Assembly (NCBI GenBank): GCA_033764055.1
Contig: JANRJI010000088.1
Coordinates: forward strand, 8,275 to 72,274
DNA length: 64,000 nucleotides
Origin: Ga0077555 sp033764055
GTDB taxonomy: Bacteria; Pseudomonadota; Alphaproteobacteria; Rhizobiales; Hyphomicrobiaceae
Direction of reading: 5' to 3'
The notes under the pieces are model-generated. The model saw nothing but the letters and a program-made list of their open reading frames with translations. It had not been told where the DNA came from and searched no databases. Every line of letters begins with the position of its first letter. Position 1 is the stretch's first letter. This document shows, piece after piece, positions 1 to 9,024 of the stretch. The position numbers and the translations under genes were made by a program.

Positions 1-2763
1 TGGGGCTTGCGCAGCCTGCGTGCCGGCGTCTGGCGTCGCGGTTTCCGCAGCATCATCTGCGGTGCTGGCGTCACCGGGATTGGTATCGGGGCTGGTCTCG
101 GGCTCGCTGGTGGCGAATGCGGTGCCTGACGAGGACGAGGTGACCGATTCGGCTGGGGTGGCATCGACGTCGGCAATGCCAAGTGCGGTGCCCGCCTCCG
201 GCGCTGGCTCCATCAGGTCGCCATCGGCGGCGTCACCGGCCTCAGCGGCGTTTGCTGACGCAGCCTCGCTCGCCACCACCGGGCTCATCGGCGCCTCTGG
301 CCTCGCATTCGGCTTCGGCCGCAGCTCCGAGCGGAAGCCGAGAGCTGCAAGCACGTGTGACAGCTCGGCCGCCGAGCAGCCGAGGATCGACATCATCTCG
401 GGCGTGACCATGAAGCCGCCGTCACCGCTCGAGCCGCGGGGAGGGCTCTGGTTGGTCTCGGTGGGCCGCCAGGCGAGTAACGGACGGATCGAGTCGGCCA
501 ACCGCTCGAGCATGTCGACGCGGATCGCGCGAGGGCCACACACATGATAGCCCGCAGCACGATAAAAGGCCTCCGGCACCGCCGGATCCACTGCGACCGA
601 GGTCAAGCCGGCCCTGGGCGGATCGGGCAGAGCGTCCATTGCAAGCCCGGCCTTTGCCCCCTCGTTCAGGGTCCATAGAGCGAGCGTCAGCTCGGCGGGG
701 GCTGGCTTGAGCAACGGCGGGAGGAAGATATTGAAGGCGCCGAAGCGAACGCCGTACTTGCGCAGCTGCGCTCGCGCCGGCTGGTCCAGCTGGCGCATGT
801 CGTCGGCGATGCTGTCGCGCTTCAGGATGCCGTAGCTTTCGGTCATGCGGAACGCGATGCCCCGGGCGAGGCCCGTCACGTCCTCGGCATTCTTGAGCTC
901 GACCAGCGGCTTGAGGCGCTCGCTCACGATCTCTCCGATCCAGGTGTCGAGCCGCTGCTGGATTTTCTCGCGGTCCGGTCCCGTCAGGTGCTCATCCGCG
1001 ATCAGAACGACCGTCGGCTTGAGAGGATCGTCACCTGCCTCGATGCGTGCGATCTCCTCCTCGCGCCACAGGATGCGCGCGTTGCGGCCGAGCTTGAACG
1101 CATCGGAGCGGGCAGCGGCCACGCGGCGTGCCCGCATGGCCAGCTCCTTGGAGAGAACGTGGGCAGCAGCCCCGCGGGACGCCTTGCCGTGCACGCCCGT
1201 CGAATCGGCCTGGGCGTCAGGCTGGAATCGGAAGCCCTTGAGTCGGCCGACATAATGACCTTCGACCGTAACGGCGCCGTCGGAGCCGATGTCGGCGGTC
1301 ATCTCGTCCTTGTCGCGCAAGCCCTTCATCAGGGCGCTGGTGCGGCGATCGACGAACCGCTGGGCGAGCTGCTCATGCAGCGCATCGGACAAGCTGTCCT
1401 CGATGGCTCGGGTCCGCTCCTGCCAGTGGACGGGATCCTTCAGCCAGTCGCTCCGGTTCGATACGAAGGTCCACGTACGAATGTGGGCGATCCGCGTCGC
1501 GAGCGTATCGATGTCCCCGTCGGTTCGGTCGGCCCGGGCAACCTGCTCGGCAAACCAGTCCTCGGGGATGCGCTCGTCCGGACCCATCAGGAAGCCGTAC
1601 AGGCCGGCCACCAGCTCGGCATGGCTCTGGGACGAGATCTTGCGGTAGTCGGGGACCTGACAGACTTCCCAGAGCTTCTGGACCGCGGCAGGACCGATTG
1701 CCCGCTCGGCGATGGCTGAATCGGCAGAAATGGTCTCGAGAGCCATCACGTCGTCCGCCATCCTCGCCCGCTGGAGGCGCAGATTGCCCGGCATCTCGCG
1801 CAGGCTTTCGCGCAGCCGGTCGACCGAGGCGAAATCGAGCTTGCGGTTGCGCCACTGGAGCACGCGGACCGTGTCGAACGTGTGCGATTCGAGCCGCTCG
1901 ATCAGATCGGCATCCAGCGGCTCGACGTCGCCCGTGACGCCGAAGGTGCCATCGTTCATGTGGCGGCCGGCGCGGCCGGCGATCTGTGCCAGCTCGGAAG
2001 GCGTGAGATTGCGCATGACATTGCCGTCGAACTTGCGCACGGAGGCGAAGGCGACGTGATCGACATCCAGGTTGAGGCCCATGCCGATGGCGTCGGTTGC
2101 GACCAGATAGTCGACGTCGCCGGACTGATAGAGGGCGACCTGTGCATTGCGGGTGCGCGGCGAGAGCGCGCCGAGCACCACGGCGGCGCCCCCGAGCTGG
2201 CGCCGGATCAGCTCCGCGATGGAGTACACCTCGGCCGCCGAGAAGGCGACGATCGCCGAGCGCTTCGGCAATCGCGTGATCTTCTTCTGGCCCGAGTAGG
2301 TGATCTTGGACAGGCGCGGGCGTGAGATGAAGTTGGCCTCGGGAATGAGGTCGGCGATGGCCTCACGCATGGTGCCGGCGCCGAGCAAAAGGGTTTCGGA
2401 ACGACCGCGAGCGTGCAACAGGCGATCGGTGAACACGTGGCCACGGTCGGGATCGGCCGCCAGCTGGATCTCGTCGATGGCAAGGAAGTCGGTGTCGATC
2501 TCGCGCGGCATGGCCTCCACGGTCGAGACCCAATAGCGAGGATGCTCCGGCTTGATCTTCTCCTCGCCGGTCACCAGCGCGACCGCGGACGGACCGACCC
2601 GGGCCACGATCTTGTCGTAGACTTCCCGCGCGAGCAGCCGCAATGGGAGGCCGATCATGCCCGACTGGTGCCCGAGCATCCGCTCGATGGCGAGGTGAGT
2701 CTTGCCGGTGTTCGTCGGACCGAGTACGGCCGTCACGTTGCGGATGCGGTGCTGGAACGCCAA
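1..2763 (-). CDS. Suv3-like DEAD/DEAH RNA helicase (C-terminus cut by window edge)
   Basis: This is a superfamily 2 helicase of the Suv3 (mitochondrial degradosome) type, likely an ATP-driven RNA unwinding enzyme. Walker A GPTNTGKT lies at residues 15-22, followed by the DEIQ motif II and, further on, the motif VI sequence QIAGRAGR. After the helicase core comes a long region shared with alphaproteobacterial Suv3 homologues, then an Ala/Thr/Ser/Glu-rich low-complexity tail that runs off the window. At least 921 residues are present. The start is TTG (2761-2763): an in-frame TAA lies seven codons upstream, a GA-rich Shine-Dalgarno lies between them, and the next ATG would delete Walker A. It is downstream of, and co-directional with, the DUF3108 gene, a pairing I recall from other Hyphomicrobiales. 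Helicase family assignment is firm; the RNA substrate is inferred from the family. Confidence 0.9.
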   Translation of the reverse strand, partial: MAFQHRIRNVTAVLGPTNTGKTHLAIERMLGHQSGMIGLPLRLLAREVYDKIVARVGPSAVALVTGEEKIKPEHPRYWVSTVEAMPREIDTDFLAIDEIQLAADPDRGHVFTDRLLHARGRSETLLLGAGTMREAIADLIPEANFISRPRLSKITYSGQKKITRLPKRSAIVAFSAAEVYSIAELIRRQLGGAAVVLGALSPRTRNAQVALYQSGDVDYLVATDAIGMGLNLDVDHVAFASVRKFDGNVMRNLTPSELAQIAGRAGRHMNDGTFGVTGDVEPLDADLIERLESHTFDTVRVLQWRNRKLDFASVDRLRESLREMPGNLRLQRARMADDVMALETISADSAIAERAIGPAAVQKLWEVCQVPDYRKISSQSHAELVAGLYGFLMGPDERIPEDWFAEQVARADRTDGDIDTLATRIAHIRTWTFVSNRSDWLKDPVHWQERTRAIEDSLSDALHEQLAQRFVDRRTSALMKGLRDKDEMTADIGSDGAVTVEGHYVGRLKGFRFQPDAQADSTGVHGKASRGAAAHVLSKELAMRARRVAAARSDAFKLGRNARILWREEEIARIEAGDDPLKPTVVLIADEHLTGPDREKIQQRLDTWIGEIVSERLKPLVELKNAEDVTGLARGIAFRMTESYGILKRDSIADDMRQLDQPARAQLRKYGVRFGAFNIFLPPLLKPAPAELTLALWTLNEGAKAGLAMDALPDPPRAGLTSVAVDPAVPEAFYRAAGYHVCGPRAIRVDMLERLADSIRPLLAWRPTETNQSPPRGSSGDGGFMVTPEMMSILGCSAAELSHVLAALGFRSELRPKPNARPEAPMSPVVASEAASANAAEAGDAADGDLMEPAPEAGTALGIADVDATPAESVTSSSSGTAFATSEPETSPDTNPGDASTADDAAETATPDAGTQAAQAP

Positions 2764-3067
2764 GTGCCCTCTCCCTCGCCCTTACTTCCCGGCCGGCCAC
2801 GTACTCTTCTGTTGGTCCACGAAAGCGGCCTCATGCTCGCGCGGCAGTCCTTCCTGCCGCAACCCGAAAAGGCCGGTAACCTGGGCAACTCGCTGCCGAT
2901 AGCCGAGAACGCGACACCCGATGGCGGGCGCTCGCCCGGGAGGCATCGCAAAGCAGCGGCCCTCAATCAAGCAGACTTTGCGGTTCCGCGCGAACAAAGA
3001 CGGAAACCTCCACGCGCTCCACGTCTCGGAGCGGCTCGGCCGGCGTCCGACCGAGCCAGGGGCCACC
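2764..3067. other. Intergenic region between DUF3108 gene and helicase
   Basis: About 300 bases separate two co-directional minus-strand genes. Apart from the hairpin at 3033-3057 and the purine-rich ribosome binding site of the helicase next to 2764, I see no gene with recognisable sequence. Short ORFs on both strands look like compositional noise. Confidence 0.5.
3033..3057 (-). terminator. Hairpin downstream of DUF3108 gene
   Basis: Arms GGCTCGG and CCGAGCC form a 7-bp stem, extended by CGG/CCG pairs after one mismatch. It begins 10 bases past the DUF3108 stop codon. There is no T-run after it, so intrinsic termination is uncertain; it could instead be a Rho-assisted end or an mRNA-stabilising hairpin. 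Confidence 0.35.
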
Positions 3068-3925
3068 TCAGTGCGTCATCGCGATCTGCTCGCGTCGCGT
3101 TACGATATTCACCTGCTCGGACGTCATGGTGGCGGTGCCCGCCTTCGTCGGAACAGTGATCTGGTAGGGGATGAAGATCCCGGCGCTAGGCACCGGCCGC
3201 AGGGCGACCTCGATGCCCGAGGTCTCCGCCATGTGGCGGGTCTCATCGCTCATGCGGAAGCCCGAGATGGGTACATAGCGGACGTTGCAGACGTAGGCCA
3301 CGCCCGGCTGGCCGCTCGGACGCACCTCGGCGACACGCTGCTGGCGTGCATAGGTGAGCACAAGATCGAAGCGCTGCTTGCCGTCGAATACGGGAATCCG
3401 TCTTCCGCATGGATTGGCGCCCGTGGTGCGGCTCAGGGCCAGCACGGCACTCAGAGGATCGAGGACACCGGCGAGATGCGAGGCTTGAACCGCAATCGTG
3501 CCAGGCTCGGCTGGCTTCTGCGGGACGACCGAGACTTGGGCAACGTTGCCCTCGCGGAACCCCATCTTGATCGAGCCCGATTTGCCGACACCAGCGTAGT
3601 CGAAGGTATAGCCCTTGGGCTGGGCCGAGAGGTCGGCGACGACGCCCGAGCTGCGCGAGGCGCCCTGCCACTTGAAGGCTCCAAGAAGGGCGGACAGCCG
3701 TGCATCGCCCTCGGCAGCATAGCTGTTGCCGTCGATCGACGCCCGGAAGCCGAACTTGCCGATGTCGAAGCCATTGAATGTAATGCGGTACGTGGCGTCG
3801 ACCTGCCGTGGCCAACCCTCGGCGGCGACAGCCCCTGCCATCGACAACATCGCAACCAGTGCGACGGCGGCGACCTTCGAGCGACGATCGACCCCGGGAA
3901 CAGACGACTTGGACTTCACGGCCAT
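3068..3925 (-). CDS. DUF3108 domain exported protein
   Basis: A 285-residue protein with a Sec-type signal peptide: a basic N-terminus (KSKSS..DRRSK), a hydrophobic stretch and an Ala-x-Ala cleavage site before EGWPRQVDATYRI. The mature part is a predicted beta-rich DUF3108 domain, a family of periplasmic or envelope proteins with no settled function. The ATG at 3925 was chosen over a longer reading that would put about 40 basic, atypical residues before the signal peptide. It lies upstream of the Suv3-like helicase on the same strand. The gene upstream on the other strand is divergent, so its promoter must lie within 3926-4218. Family assignment is from sequence resemblance; the function is unknown. 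Confidence 0.8.
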   Translation of the reverse strand: MAVKSKSSVPGVDRRSKVAAVALVAMLSMAGAVAAEGWPRQVDATYRITFNGFDIGKFGFRASIDGNSYAAEGDARLSALLGAFKWQGASRSSGVVADLSAQPKGYTFDYAGVGKSGSIKMGFREGNVAQVSVVPQKPAEPGTIAVQASHLAGVLDPLSAVLALSRTTGANPCGRRIPVFDGKQRFDLVLTYARQQRVAEVRPSGQPGVAYVCNVRYVPISGFRMSDETRHMAETSGIEVALRPVPSAGIFIPYQITVPTKAGTATMTSEQVNIVTRREQIAMTH

Positions 3926-4218
3926 GACGCAGGCTTTCCGATACTGGCTCACCGACGCGCGACGAGCGCGCCGCACCGTCCGCTCCACCCAGGGGCTAGG
4001 CGGGCAATGCGACAAATATGTGGTCCAGGCGACTGTGGCCAAGAGAGATTAACGTTCGCTTGCCAGACGTGTCATCGTCGGACCATGGCACCAACTCCGT
4101 GGCTGCTGCCTGCGGGATAGCCAGGGCTCCCCAGCCTGCTTCGCCGCTTGCGCACCAACGGCCAGTGTGGCTCGCTCTTGCCGAGCCGCCCCAGACCAGC
4201 CAGCAAGAGGAGCTTTCG

Positions 4219-4998
4219 ATGCGAATGGAAGGCAAGATCGGAATCGTCACCGCAGCAGCTTCCGGCATGGGCCGGGCGGGCTCCCTCCGCTTCGCGAAGG
4301 AAGGGGCAGCGGTCGGCGTCGTCGACATCGACGAGAAGGGCGTGGCGGCCGTCGTGGCCGAGATCAAGGCGGCCGGAGGCCGGGCGCACGGCATCGTCGC
4401 CGACCTGACGAGGGATGAGGAGGCGCGCCGGATCGTGACCGACACGGCCAAAGCATTCGGTGGGCTCGACTTCGTGTGGAACCACGTCGGCCATCCGGGC
4501 CCAGCCTCGTTCGAGGGCCTCGACATGAAGGAATGGGACAACGCGGTCACGCTCAACCTGCGCACGGTCGTCGTAACGACCGAGGCTGCGATCCCCGAGA
4601 TGCGCGCTCGCGCTGGCGGGGCGCTTCTCTATACGGCTTCCACCTCCGGCATCTCGGGCTCGCAGTTCTCGCCCGTCTACTCGGCGGTCAAGCACGGCGT
4701 CGTCGGGCTCGTGCGTGGCCTCGCGAAGCGCTACGCGAAGGAGAAGATCCGGGTCAATGCGATCTGTCCCGGCCCGATCGATACGCCGATGCTGCGTGTG
4801 TTCGTTGCACGGCCCGACCAACAATCGACGATGGGGATGGACAGGGAGGAGCTGGTCAAGAAGCGCGCCTACCAGACGCCGATGGGGCGCCCCGGCAAGC
4901 CCGAGGAGGTGGCCAATGGCGCGCTGTTCCTGCTGTCCGACGAGGCGTCCTTCGTGACGGGCACCTACCTGACGATCGACGGCGGGGCGACCTGCTGA
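4219..4998 (+). CDS. SDR family NAD(P)-dependent oxidoreductase
   Basis: A 259-residue classical short-chain dehydrogenase/reductase with a Rossmann fold. The cofactor loop reads TAAASGMG (residues 11-18), so the usual first glycine of TGxxxGxG is alanine. An NHVGHPG segment replaces the common NNAG motif. The catalytic pair is in YSAVK, with an upstream Ser in the TASTSG stretch. The C-terminus (FLLSDEASFVTGTYLTIDGGA) is typical of FabG-like SDRs. The ATG at 4219 has an AGAGGAG Shine-Dalgarno at 4206-4212. The aspartate after the second beta strand (VVDIDEKG) suggests NAD(H) rather than NADP(H). The substrate is unknown. It lies 107 bases before a NylB-like hydrolase on the same strand, with which it may be co-transcribed. 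Confidence 0.88.
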   Translation: MRMEGKIGIVTAAASGMGRAGSLRFAKEGAAVGVVDIDEKGVAAVVAEIKAAGGRAHGIVADLTRDEEARRIVTDTAKAFGGLDFVWNHVGHPGPASFEGLDMKEWDNAVTLNLRTVVVTTEAAIPEMRARAGGALLYTASTSGISGSQFSPVYSAVKHGVVGLVRGLAKRYAKEKIRVNAICPGPIDTPMLRVFVARPDQQSTMGMDREELVKKRAYQTPMGRPGKPEEVANGALFLLSDEASFVTGTYLTIDGGATC

Positions 4999-5105
4999 CT
5001 TCCGACCGAGGCCGGCTCACGAGCGCGCCGGCTTCATGCACTGGAGTCTCGAGAGCAGCCGGACGCCCCGTCCGGCACGGCCCGCGTCGACACGGATGAA
5101 TAAGC

Positions 5106-6293
5106 ATGATGTCCGCCTTCCCCCCGCCGCCGGAAGCCCAGGTGACGCTCGCCAACTGGCGGCAGTCGCCTTTCAACCGCTGGGGCTTCCAGCATGTGCG
5201 CGAGATCGTGCCGTCGGCCGATATCGCCAACGACCCGGACGATCTGTGGCGCTTGCCACCGGTGCAGGCCGATCTCTCGAGGTTCGAGATCGATGACGGC
5301 AAGGGCGGGCACAGTGATCTCGACGGTTTCCTGGCGGCCACGGCAACGGATGCGTTCGTCCTGGTGCATCGCGGGCGCGTCGTCGCCGAGCGCTATGCCA
5401 ACGGCATGACGCCGGCGACCCCGCACATTCTCATGTCGGTCTCGAAATCGATGCTGGGCTTGCTCGCCGGAATTCTCGTGGGCAGGGGCGTGCTGGATGT
5501 CGACGCTCAGGCCTCACGATACGTGCCGGAGGTGACCGCCAGCGCCTTCGAAGGGGCGACCCTGCGTCAGCTGCTCGACATGCGTTCGGGGCTCGACTTC
5601 GACGAGGACTATCTCGCGACCTCGGGGCCGATCATCGAGTATCGCAAGTCGACCAATTGGAACCCTCTCGGCCCTGGTGAGCTGGCCTCGGATCTGCGCA
5701 CTTTCCTGCCGACCCTGAAGCAACGGCAACGGCCGCACGGCGGCAAATTCAACTACGTCTCGCCCTGTACCGATCTGCTCGGCTGGATCATCGAGCGCGC
5801 CGCAGGGCGCAGGTACGCCGACCTGATGAGCGACCTGCTGTGGAAGCCGCTGGGGGCAGCGCACAGCAGCTATATCACCGTCGATCGACTGGGTGCGCCG
5901 CGGTGCGCCGGCGGCATGTGCGTTACGGCGACCGATCTCGCGCGCGTGGGCCAACTGCTCGTTCAGGGCGGCCGGCGTGGGGACCGGCAGATCGTCCCGG
6001 CAGAGTGGATCGAGGATATCGAGAGTGCAGGCGACGCCGCGGCCTGGAATGCCGGTAGCTTCGTCGAGCTCTTCCCGGGCCGGGCCATGCACTATCGCGC
6101 CAAATGCTACGTCGAGCGCGGACCGTCGCCGTTGATCTCGGGGCTCGGCATCCACGGACAGCATCTTTTTGTCGATCGCCAGGCACAGATCGTCGTCGCC
6201 AAGTTGTCGTCGCAGGTGCAGCCGCTCGACGCCGATGGCATTCGCATGACGTCGCGGGCTGTCGATGCGATCCGGGCTCGGCTGACGAGCTGA
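5106..6293 (+). CDS. Serine hydrolase, beta-lactamase/NylB-like family
   Basis: A 395-residue protein of the class C beta-lactamase/penicillin-recognising fold. The SxxK motif is S111-V-S-K114 and the second motif is Y215-V-S217. The same spacing is found in 6-aminohexanoate-dimer hydrolase NylB (Ser112, Lys115, Tyr215), so a NylB-type amide or ester hydrolase is more likely than a true beta-lactamase. No signal peptide is evident, suggesting a cytoplasmic location. Two adjacent ATG codons (5106 and 5109) could serve as start. It follows the SDR gene and converges on holA, with only 13 bases between the stop codons. The natural substrate cannot be told from the sequence. Confidence 0.85.
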   Translation: MMSAFPPPPEAQVTLANWRQSPFNRWGFQHVREIVPSADIANDPDDLWRLPPVQADLSRFEIDDGKGGHSDLDGFLAATATDAFVLVHRGRVVAERYANGMTPATPHILMSVSKSMLGLLAGILVGRGVLDVDAQASRYVPEVTASAFEGATLRQLLDMRSGLDFDEDYLATSGPIIEYRKSTNWNPLGPGELASDLRTFLPTLKQRQRPHGGKFNYVSPCTDLLGWIIERAAGRRYADLMSDLLWKPLGAAHSSYITVDRLGAPRCAGGMCVTATDLARVGQLLVQGGRRGDRQIVPAEWIEDIESAGDAAAWNAGSFVELFPGRAMHYRAKCYVERGPSPLISGLGIHGQHLFVDRQAQIVVAKLSSQVQPLDADGIRMTSRAVDAIRARLTS

Positions 6294-6306
6294 CTCCAGG
6301 ACAGGT

Positions 6307-7350
6307 TCAGGATGGGCGACGGGCAGCGCTGCTCATTCGCGCCAGTCTCGCGATCTCCATCAGCGCCCGCTCGGCCAGGACCGTCTCGTCGGCGCCGGTG
6401 GTCCGGGAGCTTCGGATGGCCTCGGAGATGCGCTGGAGGGCGGCGGCGACGCGCGCCGTCGTCCAGGCGCGCACCTGCCGCTCGAGCGCACTCTTGACCT
6501 TCGGCGGCAGCGGTGGGCGCAACTGGCGCATGAGATCGTCGACGGAGCGGCCGGCGTCGACGCTGACGCGGAGCTTGTGCAGCCGCTGGAAGTGGCGTTC
6601 CGCGGCCAGCATGATGGACTGGCCGCTCTCACCGGCCGCTACGGCGCGGTCGGAGGCGGCGAGGGCGGCAGCCGCCTCGCCCCCTGCTGCCGCGGCGATG
6701 ACCAGATCCACGGCATTGGCGGCCGCATCGCCGACTGCGGCCTCGACGTGGTGCAGCTCGATGCGCCTGCTGCCGTGCACGTGGATCAGCAGCTTCTCGA
6801 TCTCCGATCGCGACAGCACCCGGTCCGCTCCGAGCCGCGCGACCAGCTCCTGGCGGGCGTCGTCGGCGATCTCGATGCGGGCGGCCGCAAGCATCTCGGC
6901 AACCATGCCGTCGAGCGTGCTGCTCTCATCGGGGAAGCAGGGCAATGCAATGGTCGCGGCATTCTTCTCGAATACGCCGAGCAACCCCTCGTCCTTGCGC
7001 AACTCTCCCGCCTCGACGATCAACGCGCCGGCAAGCTCGCCTGCACCCAGAAGGCTGCGCACGGCCGCATTGACGCGGCGGCCGGCGGCGGCTCTCACGA
7101 TCTTGGCGCCGCCGAACATGGGAACTGTCAGCAGCTCGATCCCCAGACGGTCCGGGTCGCTTTCCAAGTCGGCGTCATCGAGACGCAGCACCTCGCCCTG
7201 CGGCTTTTCGCGGGCCGCGAGGAGCGCCGCCAGCTTTTGACCCCGCTCGGAGACGAGGCCGGCGTCCGGTCCGTAGAGCAGCATGGCACGGACCTTGGGA
7301 TCGGGCTTTGCGAGGAAGCCGTTCACCTGGTGAGCCTTGAGCGCGACCAT
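6307..7350 (-). CDS. holA: DNA polymerase III subunit delta
   Basis: A 347-residue HolA protein. The delta subunit of the clamp loader opens the beta sliding clamp and hands it to DNA during replication. The N-terminal segment (AHQVNGFLA, then AMLLYGPDAGLVSERG) is characteristic of delta, where the AAA+ fold has a degenerate P-loop that does not bind ATP. The mid-region FPDESSTLDGMV and the C-terminal collar region match family length (about 340). In many alphaproteobacteria holA sits downstream of leuS and lptE; here it is alone, divergent from the gene at 7477 and convergent with the NylB-like hydrolase. Confidence 0.92.
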   Translation of the reverse strand: MVALKAHQVNGFLAKPDPKVRAMLLYGPDAGLVSERGQKLAALLAAREKPQGEVLRLDDADLESDPDRLGIELLTVPMFGGAKIVRAAAGRRVNAAVRSLLGAGELAGALIVEAGELRKDEGLLGVFEKNAATIALPCFPDESSTLDGMVAEMLAAARIEIADDARQELVARLGADRVLSRSEIEKLLIHVHGSRRIELHHVEAAVGDAAANAVDLVIAAAAGGEAAAALAASDRAVAAGESGQSIMLAAERHFQRLHKLRVSVDAGRSVDDLMRQLRPPLPPKVKSALERQVRAWTTARVAAALQRISEAIRSSRTTGADETVLAERALMEIARLARMSSAARRPS

Positions 7351-7476
7351 GACGGTCCCTCCGGTTCAGGCGGCCGAAAAGCGCAGACACCGCGCTGATC
7401 GATGAGGGTTGATCGCCCGGCCATCGATGCGCGACGGTGGGTGGCATATCGCCAACAATCGCACAGAGCACAGCCC

Positions 7477-8139
7477 ATGTCCGATCCGAATGCCGCCGGC
7501 GGCATCCTCTCCGTCTGGAACGAGTATCCGGCCGACGACGTCGAATTCTACGAGCGCTGGTACATGACCGAGCACTTCCCCGAGCGCCTCGGCGTGCCCG
7601 GCTTCCTGCGCGGCCGGCGCTATCGTGCCATCGAGGCGGACCGTACCTACTTCACCTTCTACGAGCTCGAAAGCCCCGACGTCCTGTTCTCCGACTACTA
7701 CCTGGCCCGCCTCAACGATCCGACGGCCTGGACCGTTCGGATCATGAGCCGCTGGTCATCCATGTTCCGCACAGTCTGCCGTCGCACGGCGCGGGCCGGC
7801 GTGGCGATCGGAGGCTTCGTGGCAGTGGCGCGCTTCGAGGGACCTGCCCTGATCTCGCGGGGGCAGGCCGCCGAGATCAAGGAGCGGCTGGCTGATCCTG
7901 GTGTCATGGCGGTCGACCTCTGGCAGGCGACCGCGGCCCAGAATGGAGAAACCGAGGAAGGCAAAGCCCGGGCGGAGGCGGAACGGAACATCACCGCTGC
8001 CGTGATCGTAGAGACGACCGGACCAGAAAGCGCAGCAAGGGCCAAGGCGTCCCTGCCAGGATTGCTCGGCACCAACGCGGTTCCGGCCACGATCGGCCTC
8101 TATCGGCTCATCGCGTTGCAGGACGCTCCCGGCCGATAG
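7477..8139 (+). CDS. EthD-like / dimeric alpha-beta barrel protein, unknown function
   Basis: A 220-residue protein. The first half (VWNEYPADDVEFYERWYMTE) resembles the EthD and related ferredoxin-like alpha+beta barrel proteins, in which a WY..EH signature follows the first beta strand. The second half appears to be a second divergent copy of the fold, starting near the GGFVAVARF segment. Such proteins bind small ligands or act in degradation pathways, but no catalytic residues can be assigned. The ATG at 7477 was chosen because the upstream in-frame stretch is arginine-rich and lacks conservation-like character; the ribosome binding site is weak. It precedes the GntR regulator and oxc, so it may belong to the same regulon. 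That link is inference only. Confidence 0.6.
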   Translation: MSDPNAAGGILSVWNEYPADDVEFYERWYMTEHFPERLGVPGFLRGRRYRAIEADRTYFTFYELESPDVLFSDYYLARLNDPTAWTVRIMSRWSSMFRTVCRRTARAGVAIGGFVAVARFEGPALISRGQAAEIKERLADPGVMAVDLWQATAAQNGETEEGKARAEAERNITAAVIVETTGPESAARAKASLPGLLGTNAVPATIGLYRLIALQDAPGR

Positions 8140-8212
8140 GCTGCCGCCGGCTTGCACACAGGGCGCTCACACACACCGGTGGCCGCTTGCGCCCGGCCGC
8201 AGGGTCGGCCTA

Positions 8213-8229
8213 TGGTATGCCAAATACCA
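8213..8229. promoter_or_regulatory. Candidate GntR/FCD operator
   Basis: Perfect inverted half-sites TGGTAT and ATACCA are separated by five bases, 22 bases upstream of the GntR gene start. FCD-type GntR regulators commonly bind short palindromes of the form TGGTnnnACCA, so autoregulation, and possibly control of the oxalate genes, is plausible. The half-sites are read directly; binding is inferred. Confidence 0.55.
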
Positions 8230-8251
8230 CAGTGGTTGAGCCGGTGCCGCG

Positions 8252-8938
8252 ATGACGGAATCCGTTCTGAAGATCGAGCCGATTGCGGAGAGCGAGAGCC
8301 TCAAGGCGCGCGCCTACAGGGCGTTGAAGTCTGCGATCACGAGCATGAACATCTACGCGCCGGACGCCGAGCTCCGTCTGGACGAGCGGGATCTTTCGCT
8401 CCGGTTCGGCATCTCACGCACGCCTTTGCGCGAGGCGCTGGCGCAACTCTCGAGCGAGGGACTGGTTCGGATCGCGCCCCGCCGCGGCATCTTCATCGTC
8501 CGCAAGACAAAGGCCGAGGTGCTCGACATGATCGAGGCCTGGGCCGCGCTCGAGAGCATGGCGGCCCGGCTGGCTACCGAGGTGGCCAGCGACGACGAGC
8601 TGGAGGGTCTTCTCGGTCTCGTGGACAGCTTTCGCACCGACGAGGTGGCGCAGCGCATGGGCGAGTACTCGGATGCCAACATCCGCTTTCACCAGTCGAT
8701 CATCGCCCTCGGGGGCAACCCGCTGATCGTGGGCATGACGGACGAGCTTTTCCTGCATGTGAAGGCCATCAGGCAGCGCACGATCTTCGAGAAGGACCGG
8801 GCACGCCGCTCGATATCGGATCACAAGGCCATCGTCGTGGCGCTCGAGGCACGTGACGCGGAGCTGGCCGAGCGGCTCGTGCGGGAGCACACCCTGCGCC
8901 TGCGTGACCACGTCGAGCGCCACGTGGCGCTCGACTGA
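8252..8938 (+). CDS. GntR family transcriptional regulator (FCD domain)
   Basis: A 228-residue FadR-subfamily regulator. An N-terminal winged helix (about residues 15-85) contains LSLRFGISRTPLREALAQL, the typical GntR recognition-helix region. A C-terminal all-helical FCD ligand-binding domain follows, with the Asp/His residues that usually hold a metal (DANIRFHQSI, SDHKAIV). FCD domains bind organic acids. The position directly before oxc suggests it senses oxalate, formate or a related acid and controls the one-carbon cluster. A palindromic operator candidate lies just upstream at 8213-8229. The regulator family is firm; the ligand is inferred from context. Confidence 0.9.
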   Translation: MTESVLKIEPIAESESLKARAYRALKSAITSMNIYAPDAELRLDERDLSLRFGISRTPLREALAQLSSEGLVRIAPRRGIFIVRKTKAEVLDMIEAWAALESMAARLATEVASDDELEGLLGLVDSFRTDEVAQRMGEYSDANIRFHQSIIALGGNPLIVGMTDELFLHVKAIRQRTIFEKDRARRSISDHKAIVVALEARDAELAERLVREHTLRLRDHVERHVALD

Positions 8939-9024
8939 GAGACCACTGACACCGCGGGGCACGACGGGATCGGCCCGACTGGACTTCAATGCAGCCCAAA
9001 CCGGGCGATCGGGAGTGAAACAAG

